From Akkermansiaceae bacterium (GTDB taxonomy: Bacteria; Verrucomicrobiota; Verrucomicrobiia; Verrucomicrobiales; DEV007), in the NCBI GenBank assembly GCA_024233085.1, contig JACKQC010000009.1, positions 138,289 through 202,288 of the forward strand: a stretch of 64,000 nucleotides of DNA, in the 5' to 3' direction. The notes beneath the pieces are model-generated. The model had not been told where the DNA came from, did not search any database, and saw only the letters and a list, made by a program, of their open reading frames with translations. A program made the translations under genes and the position numbers. This document shows positions 26,631 through 35,200 of the stretch, piece after piece. How positions within the stretch are numbered: position 1 is the stretch's first letter; every line of letters starts with the position of its first letter.

Positions 26631-28763
26631 TCAGCCTTTCACGAGGGACTCGCAGCCCTTGATGTCGAGCTTGCCGGAGGCGAGCAGGGGGATGTCGGGG
26701 ACGTCGACGATGGTTTTCGGGATCCACAGGCTGGGCAGGCCGCGGTCGAGCAGGCGGTAGCGCAGATCGGTGGCGTCGAGGCCGGGCACGGCGCTGAGGA
26801 GGACGAGGGCTTCGCCCTTGCTCTCGTCGGGGACGCCGACGATGGCGATCTTGCGCTCGGACTCGGTGTCGTAGCCGAGGGCCTCGTTGATGGCGGCCTC
26901 GACGGTCTCGTGGGGGACCATCTCGCCGCCGATCTTGGAAAAACGCGACAGCCTGCCCTCGATGTAGAGAAAGCCGTCCTCGTCCATGCGGCCGATGTCG
27001 CCGGTGCGCAGCCAGCCGTGCCGGAGCATCTCGGCGGACTTTTCCGGCAGGCCGAGATAGCCCTCGAAGATGTTCGGCCCGCGCAGCCAGATCATGCCGG
27101 GCTGGTGGAGCGGGAGGGGTTCGTCGGTGTTGGGGTCGGTGATGCGGACGGCGACGCCGGGGATGGGTTGGCCGACGGATCCGGGCCGGTGGCTGGGGAC
27201 GGCCGGGCGGCGCTCGACGGCGTCGGGATCGGGGAGATTGACGTTGGAGACGGGCGCCGTCTCGGTGAGGCCGTAGCCTTCGAGGACGGTTTTGCCGAGT
27301 TTTTTCCGGAAGGTTTCGGCGACGTTCAGCGGGAGTTTTTCGGCGCCGGTGATGACGAGCTTGACGCTGGCGAACTGCTCGGCCTTGGCCTTGCGCAGGT
27401 AACCGCGCAGGAAGGTCGGCGTGGCCAGGACGAGGGAGACGCCGTGTTTTTCGATCAGCTCGGCGAGCCTGGGGGTTTCCAGCGGGCTGGGATAGGTGAC
27501 CAGGGTGACGCCCTCGATGACCGGGTACCACATGGTGACGGTGCAGCCGAAGCTGTGAAAGAGCGGCAGGCAGCCGAGCACGCTGTCGCTGGACTTCAGG
27601 TCGATGCGGGAGCCGAACTGGTTGACGTTCGAGAGCAGGTTGCGATGGGAAAGGATGACGCCCTTGGGCTCGCCCGAGCTGCCGCTGGTGAACAGGAGCA
27701 CGGCCTCGCCCTGGCCGCCCTTTTTCGGGATTTTCAGCAGGGTGGCGAGCAGGCCGGCGGGGAGCAGCTTCGAGAGCAGAAACCACCAGGCGGTCTTGAG
27801 CTTCAACTGGGGCAGGAGCCGCTCGACGAGGATGAGTTGCTTGTTCGGCGGCCAGCGGAAGCGCGACATTTTCCGGACGAAGGGATCGACGGTGAGGAAC
27901 TTGTCGAGCCCGGCCTGGGCGACGCAGGAGGCGACGGCCTTGTCGCCGGCGGTGAAGTTCAGGTTCACGGGCACCTTGCCGGCCAGGAGCACGGCGAGGT
28001 TCGCGAGCAGGCCGGCGCGGCCCGGCGGCAGCAGGATGCCGACGCGGGGCTGCTGGGTGGCCTTGCGGATGTGCCCGGCGAGCACGATGGCGGCGGCGAG
28101 CAGCTTGTCGTAGCGCAGCTCGGAGTCGTCGGCCCCGTCGACGATCTTCGCCGAGGCGCCGTGTTTTTTCAGCCCGCGCAGGATGGCGTAGGGGAGGCTG
28201 ATGCCGAGCACCGGCCGCCGGCTGAAGGCGGCCTCGCCCGCCTGCATCAGGTTTTCCAGATAGTTGGAAAGGTTCACCGCCTCGCGCTCCAGCACCCGGC
28301 CGAAGGAAAGCACGATGCACTCCGTCTCGGCGCGCGTCTCGATCCCCAGGGCGGTGTCGGCGGGGTGATCGACGAAGAGCGGCAGCACCGGCGCGCCGCC
28401 CCGGGTCAGGAATCCCAGCACGTTCGAGGGGACCGTCGTGTTCTGTCCGGGCCGCGCGGCGGACTCGCCCGGGACGAAGACGATGACCTCCGACTCGGCG
28501 ATGCTGGCGTGGATCTGTTTCTTGAAGGCGTCGAGGAAGGGTTCCTCGGCGGCGAACTCGAGCGCGACCACATCCTCCTTTTCCAAATGCGCCTGCAGGA
28601 GCGGGTCGTAGTCGAAATTGCGCTCGATCAGGTAGGAGATCTTCCGCTCCCCGAGGAGTTTCTCGAGATGGAGCAGGTCCTCGAATTGCAGGCGGTTGGG
28701 AACGATCAGGACGCCTCCGTCGGGGATGTTTTCCCTGCCGATCGTTTCGAGTTTCTGGTTCAT
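26631..28763 (-). CDS. Acyl-CoA/ACP synthetase fused to a degenerate acyltransferase domain (Aas-like)
   Basis: A 710-residue two-domain protein with the layout of Aas. The N-terminal part (about 1-185) resembles a PlsC-type acyltransferase, but the catalytic NHx4D motif reads NRLQFED, so His is replaced by Arg, and the second motif is VPGES rather than PEGTR. The C-terminal part is an AMP-forming ligase with LLFTSGSSGEPKG, YGLTETAP, and GWLRTGDIG. The ligase should activate fatty acids as acyl-AMP and pass them to ACP or CoA. Loss of the His suggests the first domain does not transfer acyl groups in the standard way. It starts at ATG 28763. Confidence 0.82.
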   Translation of the reverse strand: MNQKLETIGRENIPDGGVLIVPNRLQFEDLLHLEKLLGERKISYLIERNFDYDPLLQAHLEKEDVVALEFAAEEPFLDAFKKQIHASIAESEVIVFVPGESAARPGQNTTVPSNVLGFLTRGGAPVLPLFVDHPADTALGIETRAETECIVLSFGRVLEREAVNLSNYLENLMQAGEAAFSRRPVLGISLPYAILRGLKKHGASAKIVDGADDSELRYDKLLAAAIVLAGHIRKATQQPRVGILLPPGRAGLLANLAVLLAGKVPVNLNFTAGDKAVASCVAQAGLDKFLTVDPFVRKMSRFRWPPNKQLILVERLLPQLKLKTAWWFLLSKLLPAGLLATLLKIPKKGGQGEAVLLFTSGSSGEPKGVILSHRNLLSNVNQFGSRIDLKSSDSVLGCLPLFHSFGCTVTMWYPVIEGVTLVTYPSPLETPRLAELIEKHGVSLVLATPTFLRGYLRKAKAEQFASVKLVITGAEKLPLNVAETFRKKLGKTVLEGYGLTETAPVSNVNLPDPDAVERRPAVPSHRPGSVGQPIPGVAVRITDPNTDEPLPLHQPGMIWLRGPNIFEGYLGLPEKSAEMLRHGWLRTGDIGRMDEDGFLYIEGRLSRFSKIGGEMVPHETVEAAINEALGYDTESERKIAIVGVPDESKGEALVLLSAVPGLDATDLRYRLLDRGLPSLWIPKTIVDVPDIPLLASGKLDIKGCESLVKG

Positions 28764-28993
28764 GCGGCTGTGTCCTGGAAACGCTGCGGTCGAGATTTTC
28801 GGTCCGGCGCGTGGCCGGCCCCTTCGAGGGGAAAAGCGCCCCGCCGACCCTTTCGCCGGAGCAAGTGCCTATTCTTGCGTTCCCGCGTTCCCGGATTCAA
28901 CCCCCAAAACGTCGCCGGGCAAAAAATCTCGCGCTTTTCGGCGGCGAAATCCGGACTTGCCACATCCGGCCCCCGTCCCTAGCCTGCGACCCC

Positions 28994-29314
28994 ATGAGCG
29001 ACAAGAAATCAACCAACGAAGAAGCCTGGCGCGCCATCGAGGACCGCCCGGAATTTCGCGAACTCCTCGCCGCGAAGCGCCGGTTCATCCTCCCGATGTG
29101 CCTCTTCTTTCTCGCCTATTACTTCGCGCTGCCCCTGCTGGTCGGCCTCGCGCCCGACCTGATGGGGAAAAAAGTCCGGGGCCCGGTCAATGTCGCCTAC
29201 CTCTTCGCCCTGAGTCAATTCTTCATGACGTGGATCGTCGCCATCGTCTATTCGCGCGCCGCCGCGAAATTCGACCGGCGCGCCCACGAAATCGTTCACG
29301 ACCTCGAATCCTGA
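28994..29314 (+). CDS. DUF485 inner-membrane protein
   Basis: A 106-residue protein with two transmembrane helices (about 36-58 and 68-90). The DUF485 signature is visible: FRELLAAKRRFILPM, FFLAYYFALPLLVGLAPDLM and FALSQFFMTWIVAIVYSRAA. This family (YjcH in E. coli) is nearly always encoded next to the acetate permease ActP, as here, 76 bp upstream. It is thought to assist the transporter, though the mechanism is not known. The start is the ATG 28994 (MSDKKSTNEEAWRAI). Confidence 0.88.
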   Translation: MSDKKSTNEEAWRAIEDRPEFRELLAAKRRFILPMCLFFLAYYFALPLLVGLAPDLMGKKVRGPVNVAYLFALSQFFMTWIVAIVYSRAAAKFDRRAHEIVHDLES

Positions 29315-29390
29315 TCCCGCCTCCGTCACCCGTTTTCTTTTCGTCTCTCCATCCCTCCCTTCCCCCGGTCAAAACCCCCGGCATTTCCCG

Positions 29391-30980
29391 ATGAATTCGT
29401 TTTCCCTTTCCCCGTTTCTCGCCCAGGCCGCGCCCGCGGCCGACGCCGCGCCCACCGTTTCCGGCGTGGCGGTTTTCATGTTCGCCGCCTTTGTCGCGAT
29501 GACGCTGGCGATCACCTGGTGGGCCGCCCGCAAGTCCTCGGGCGCGGGCGCCTTTTTCGCCGCCGGCCGCCGCATCACCGGCTGGCAGAACGGCCTCGCC
29601 GTCGCCGGCGACTACATGAGCGCCGCCTCCTTTCTCGGCATCGCGGGCATGATCGCCTTCTTCGGCTTCGACGGGTTCCTCTACTCGGTCGGCTTTCTCG
29701 TCGCCTACCTGACGGTGCTGCTGATCGTCGCCGAGCCGCTGCGCAACCTCGGCAAGTACACCATGGCCGACGTGCTGGCCTTTCGAAACCGCGAGGTGCC
29801 CGTCCGGGCCCTGGCCTCGCTCAGCACCCTGTGCGTCACCATTTTCTACATGATCGCCCAGATGGTCGGCGCCGGCCTGCTGGTCAACGCCCTCATTCCC
29901 GGCGACCACTACAACGCGGCGGTCACCGTCGTCGGCCTGCTCATGATCGTTTACGTCGTCTTCGGCGGCATGCTGGCGACCACCTGGGTGCAGATCGTCA
30001 AGGCGGTGCTGCTGATGCTGGGAAGTTTCGCGCTGAGCCTGATGGTCATGAACCACTTCGGCTTCAGCATCGGGAATTTCTTCGACGCCGTCGGCGCCGT
30101 GAGCCAGGGCGGCGAGACCCGGGATTTCATGACGCCGGGCTTCAAGTTCAAGGGCACCCTCGACCTCGTGTCCCTCTGCCTCGCGCTGGTCATGGGCACC
30201 GCCGGCCTGCCGCACATCCTGATCCGTTTCTACACCGTGCCCGACGCGAAGACCGCCCGCTCCAGCGTCATCTGGGCGACGATCGTCATCGGCCTGTTCT
30301 ACCTGATGACCACCTTCTTCGGCTTCGGCGCCGCCACCATCATCGGCCCGGACAACATCGCCAACAGCAACCTCAGCGCCCCGCTGCTGGCCCAGAAACT
30401 GGGCGGCGAAATCTTCTTCGCCTTCATCTGCGCCGTGGCCTTCGCCACCATCCTCGCCGTCGTCGCCGGCCTCACCATCAGCGCCTCCACCTCCTTCGCG
30501 CACGACATCTTCGTCAACGTCATCCACCACGGCCGCGAGCACAATCCGGGCGAGGAAATCCGCGTCGCCCGCGTCACCGCCTTCGCCGTCGGGATCGTCT
30601 CCATCCTGCTGGCGATCGTGCTCCGGAAAGCCAACGTCGCCTTTCTCGTCGGGCTCGCCTTTGCCGTGGCCGCCTCGGCGAATCTCCCGGCCATTCTGCT
30701 GACCCTTTTCTGGAAGCGCTTCAACACCAACGGCGCCGTCTGGGCGCTGGCCGTCGGGCTGGTCTCCAGCATTGTGCTCATCGTTCTCGGTCCCAGCGTG
30801 ATGAAGGAAAATCCCGTCTTTCCCCTCGGCAATCCCGCGCTGGTCAGCATTCCGCTCGGCCTGGTCGCCGCCGTCATCGGCACGCTTCTCAAGCCCGAGC
30901 CGTCGTCCGAGGCGAAATACGCCGAGATGCACGTCCGCGCCCACACCGGCCTCGGCGCCGAGCAGGCCGAACCGCACTGA
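29391..30980 (+). CDS. actP: Cation/acetate symporter, SSS family
   Basis: A 529-residue sodium:solute symporter with about 13 transmembrane helices. The conserved segments GRRITGWQNGLAVAGDYMSAASFLG and SASTSFAHDIFVNV are typical of ActP, which imports acetate and short monocarboxylates using a cation gradient. The pairing with the DUF485 gene supports this. An N-terminal Ala-rich stretch precedes the first membrane helix. No regulatory motif was recognised upstream of either gene. Confidence 0.86.
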   Translation: MNSFSLSPFLAQAAPAADAAPTVSGVAVFMFAAFVAMTLAITWWAARKSSGAGAFFAAGRRITGWQNGLAVAGDYMSAASFLGIAGMIAFFGFDGFLYSVGFLVAYLTVLLIVAEPLRNLGKYTMADVLAFRNREVPVRALASLSTLCVTIFYMIAQMVGAGLLVNALIPGDHYNAAVTVVGLLMIVYVVFGGMLATTWVQIVKAVLLMLGSFALSLMVMNHFGFSIGNFFDAVGAVSQGGETRDFMTPGFKFKGTLDLVSLCLALVMGTAGLPHILIRFYTVPDAKTARSSVIWATIVIGLFYLMTTFFGFGAATIIGPDNIANSNLSAPLLAQKLGGEIFFAFICAVAFATILAVVAGLTISASTSFAHDIFVNVIHHGREHNPGEEIRVARVTAFAVGIVSILLAIVLRKANVAFLVGLAFAVAASANLPAILLTLFWKRFNTNGAVWALAVGLVSSIVLIVLGPSVMKENPVFPLGNPALVSIPLGLVAAVIGTLLKPEPSSEAKYAEMHVRAHTGLGAEQAEPH

Positions 30981-30997
30981 CCGCCGGCGGGGACGCG

Positions 30998-32023
30998 TCA
31001 GTTGCCCGTCGCGAAGGCCTCCCAGCGCGCTTCGTTCGCGGCTTTCCCGGCGACCTCGTCGGCGATCACCAGCCGGTAGCGCAGGGTTTCGGTCGCGCCC
31101 GGGGCGATTTCCCAGCCGGTCTCCTGGATCGGCACGTAGTTGAAAAACACCTTGCCGTTGTCCCAGGTGCGGACGTGCTGGGGCGCGTCGTGGTTTTGCG
31201 GATCGCACAGGAAGGTCACCGTCGCCTCGCCGCTTTCCGTCGGCCCGTGCATCGCCACCCAGCGGGCGCGGGTCGTGTGGCTGTTCGTCCGGTCCAGCCC
31301 CTCGGAGGTCAGGTAGTCGCTGTTGTCCTTGTCCCAGGTGTGGGGCGCCCGGTAGGCGATCCCGCCGCCATACCGGTAGGCCGGCAGCACCAGCGGGGCG
31401 TCCGTCACGTTGGTCTGCGCCACGGTGTAGTCGATGACGTTCGCCCCGTCGTCGAACCGCGCGGCGATCGTGAATTTCTCGCGCAACACCACGGTCTCCT
31501 CCGCCGTTCCCGGAAAGGCCACCTGCTCCTGCTCGACCGTGAAGCCCGCCGCGCCGCCGTCGGCCGCGTTGGCGACGGCCAGCGTTTTCACGAAGCGCAC
31601 CCGGCCCGTCTTTGCCTTGAGATTCCAGAAATCGACCTCCTTCCCGCGGAACTCGCCATGCACCCACGCGTGCCACAGCCCGAGGTGGTGATAGTGGTCC
31701 TCCGGATGGATGCCCGTCACGACGCCGCCCGAGGGCGCGTGCAGCGGATGGATGAAACCGCTCCGCGTGAACACCGGATCGACGCCCTCCGGCGGCGGCA
31801 CGTCCGCCTTGTGGTAAACGAGGACCGGCACCCCGCCCCGCGAAATCGTGATCGTTTCCTCCGTCTCGACCGCGCGAAGCGGTCCCGGCGCGGCGGCGGG
31901 CGGCGGCGATGGAGAATCGGTCGCGGTGGCCGTTTCGCCCTCCTTTTGGCAGGAGGACACCGCCCAGGCGGCGGACAGGAGAACCAGAGCCAGCGAAAGC
32001 GAAGGGCGAAGTCGGGGTTTCAT
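30998..32023 (-). CDS. PmoA-family (DUF6807) lipoprotein
   Basis: A 341-residue lipoprotein with a signal peptide ending at Cys near residue 25 (AWAVSSC). The rest fits the family often labelled methane-oxygenase PmoA, which has no proven link to methane oxidation. Recognised parts are VYHKADVPPPEGVDP, SGFIHPLHAPSGGVVTGIHPEDHYHHLGLWHAWVH, and FLCDPQNHDAPQHVRTW. The His-rich HYHHLGLW motif is conserved in this family. It is common in carbohydrate-related loci of PVC bacteria; the function is unknown. ATG 32023 lies only 7 bp from repeat locus E. Confidence 0.75.
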   Translation of the reverse strand: MKPRLRPSLSLALVLLSAAWAVSSCQKEGETATATDSPSPPPAAAPGPLRAVETEETITISRGGVPVLVYHKADVPPPEGVDPVFTRSGFIHPLHAPSGGVVTGIHPEDHYHHLGLWHAWVHGEFRGKEVDFWNLKAKTGRVRFVKTLAVANAADGGAAGFTVEQEQVAFPGTAEETVVLREKFTIAARFDDGANVIDYTVAQTNVTDAPLVLPAYRYGGGIAYRAPHTWDKDNSDYLTSEGLDRTNSHTTRARWVAMHGPTESGEATVTFLCDPQNHDAPQHVRTWDNGKVFFNYVPIQETGWEIAPGATETLRYRLVIADEVAGKAANEARWEAFATGN

Positions 32024-32029
32024 GCCACC

Positions 32030-32070
32030 GACTAAACAGGGTTGGGTCCGCGATGCAACAGGGTCGGGTC
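32030..32070. repeat. Palindromic 22-bp-pitch repeat, locus E (two units, direct)
   Basis: Unit 1 is 32030-32048 (GACTAAACAGGGTTGGGTC) and unit 2 is 32052-32070 (GATGCAACAGGGTCGGGTC), both in the same direction, 22 bp apart. It ends 7 bp before the start codon of the PmoA-like gene, so it occupies the place of its ribosome-binding region. The remaining 32071-32290 has no recognised feature. Confidence 0.75.
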
Positions 32071-32290
32071 GGTCGAGTCCAACCACCCGAAAACAGGGGC
32101 GAACCCCGCTCGATCGCGAATAGCTGTTTTTGAAATTTCCGGGTTGACCCATGCCTGATCGGCTTTCAGACTGCGACCGCAATTCGCAACAGGAGGACGG
32201 CAAAATTGCTGGCGGTCAATGACTCGCACCGGGAACCGATCCGGTCGAGGCCCACTGACCGTTGAAAAAAGGTCCTCTCGTTTCCAGACC

Positions 32291-35200
32291 ATGAAGAGAG
32301 TACCCACCACGAAATCGTACGCCTTCGTCAGCCGCTTCGGCGGATGGACCGAAGGCATTCGCCCCGCGTTTCAATGCCTCGCCGGCGTGGCCGGTCTGAT
32401 GCTCGGCCTCGCCGCGACCCCCGCGCAGGCGGCCCCGGAAATCACCGTCCAACGCTTCGGCGGCCAAACTTTCGTCGACAACGACGCCCACGACGACCAG
32501 CTCAACGACGGCACGGTTTTTCTCCAGGCCAGAGCGGTCAATGTCGGCACCGATCGAGTCACGATCGAGATCCGCAACGACGGCACCACGGACCTGACGG
32601 GAATTTCGGTGGGGCTTTCCGGAGCGGACGCCGACCAGTTCGCGCTCAACACGGACGATCTGGTGACGACGCTTTCGCCCGCGCAAACGACCACGTTCGA
32701 CATCGACTTCGCGCCGACCCGGACGGGCCGTTTCAGTGTCCAGTTGGCGATTCAGAGCAACGACGGCGACGAGAGTCCCTTCGACCTGCTGGTCCGCGGC
32801 GAGGGGGTCGATCTCCCCGACCCGACGCTGGTGGTCGATCTCGCCGACGACGAGGACGACGGGAATTTCGGCGCCGGAGACCTCAGTTTTCGCGAGGCGC
32901 TCAAGTTGGCCGACGCCGCGCCGGACCTGACTACGATCCTGTTTTCGCCCCGGCTCAACGGCGTGCCGATCTCGCCGGAGAACCACGATTGGAACGTCGG
33001 GTCGGCGGTCAACATCGTCGGAAACGGCGCGCCGGCGACGATTCTCGACGGGCAGAACCTGCTGCGGGTGCTGAGCTTTCAGGACCAGGGCGGCCTGGCC
33101 TACGACGCAACGATTCAGGGCGTGACGATCCGGAACGGCAACGCGTCCGACGGTCCCGGCGGCGGCCTTTACAGCACGATCCGCCTGACGGTCGCCGATT
33201 GCCTGGTCACGAACAACACGTCGCAGAGCGGCGACGGGGGAGGCATTTTCAATTTCGGAAACCTCACCGTGACCGGCTCGACCATCGCCTCCAACAGCGC
33301 CCCGGCGGGCAACGGCGGCGGCATCGAGCAGGGTAATGGCACCCTGACCCTGCAAAACTGCACGGTGACCGGCAACTCCGCCAACAACGGCGGCGGGATC
33401 AACCAGAACGGGAACGGCGCGATCCTCAACGGCACCATCGTCTCGAACACGGCCGCGACCTCCGGAGGCGGCCTGCGGATCAACGGGGGCGCCCCGTCTC
33501 TCGACAACACCATCGTGGCCGGCAACACGGCGACGGGAAGTCCGTCGGATATCTTGATTCCCTTCGGCAATTTCGCCTCCGGCAGCGGCCACAACCTGAT
33601 CGGCGACCCGGCGACGGCCGGCGGCCTGGGCCACGGCACGGACGGCAACATCCTCGGCGACGGCTCCGGCGGTCTGCTCGCCGTGGGCGGCATCGTGGAT
33701 CCCCTCGGGCAGAATGGCGGTTTCACCCCGACCCATCATCCGGCCTCCGGCAGCCCGGCCATCGACAACGGCGACAACACGGCGGCCGCGGCCCTGACCA
33801 CCGACCAGCGCGGCGCGAGCCCGCGGGCCAACGGCGGCGCGATCGACATCGGCGCGGTCGAGAGCGGGGCGACGGTGCCCCCGGCCGAGATTTCCGTGCT
33901 CGATCCGGACGGAAACGAGCTGACCGACGGCGCGGGCGGCCTCGACTTTCCGCTGACGGTGACCGGCGGCTCCCGGCCGTTCACGGTCACGATCTGGAAC
34001 CTCGGCGCCAGCGATCTGGCCTCCCTGTCCGTCCGCATCGCGGGACCGGACGCGGGCGATTTCACCGAGGAGGTCGGGGGCATGGCCACGACGCTGAATC
34101 CGCTCACGAGCACGACTTTCACCGTCACTTTTTCGCCGACCACCCCCGGCGCGAAGACGGCCTCGCTCACCATCGCGAGCAATGACGCGGACGAGAATCC
34201 CTTCGACATCGCCCTGTCCGGCGACGCGATCGCCCCGCCGCCCGCGACGTTGCTGGTCGAAAGCAGCGGCGACACCGACGATGGAAACTACGGTCCGGGC
34301 AACCTGTCCCTGCGCGAGGCCATCATTCTCGCCAACCTGCTCCCCGACGCGACCACCATCAACTTCGACTCCGGGCCGATCACGCTTGGCTCCGCCCTGC
34401 CCGCCATCGCCACGGAGACGTCGATTGTCGGGTTCGGCGCCGTCTCGAACATCGTCGACGGCGGCGGAAGCGCCCGCGTCTTCACCGTCGACGACGGCAA
34501 CGCCGGCATGGCCATTCCGGTGACGATTTCGGGCCTGACCATTCGCAACGGCCTCGGCGCGCCCGGCGAGAATGGCGGGGGCATTTTCAACGCGGAAATG
34601 CTCACCATCTCCGAATGTGTCATCGCCGACAACCACGCCCGGGGACCGGGCAACGAGGGCTCGCCCTTCGGCGGCGGCATTTACTCGACCGGCAGCCTTT
34701 TCGTGGAGCGCTCCACCATCTCCGGCAACGTCTGCGACAGCGTCGGGGGCGGCATCTTCGCCGCCGGACCGATCGCCACGATCTGGAACTCCACGGTCTC
34801 CGGCAACAGCGCCGCCACCGCCGGCGGAGTCGCCATCGCCGGCCTCAGCGGACCGATCGACGCCCACATCCTCAATTCGACCCTGGTCGAAAACACCGGC
34901 GGCAGCCAGCTCTTCGGCGGTCCTTTTGGCGGGCTGACCGTTTTCGGGGCCAACGCGATCCTGGACAACAGCATCGTCGCCGGCAACAGCGAAGACGGCG
35001 CGCCCGGCGACATCGTCGTCCAGTCCGGTGGCACGCTGGCCGGTTTCAACAACCTGGTCGGCCACCTCGGCACCGCCGGCGGCCTCGAGCACGGCACGGA
35101 CGGCAACATCCTCGGCAACGGTTCGGGCGGCCTTCGCGCCCTCGGCGCGATCGTGGGTCCGCTCTCGAACCTCGGCGGCGGCACGACGGTGCGTCCGCTG

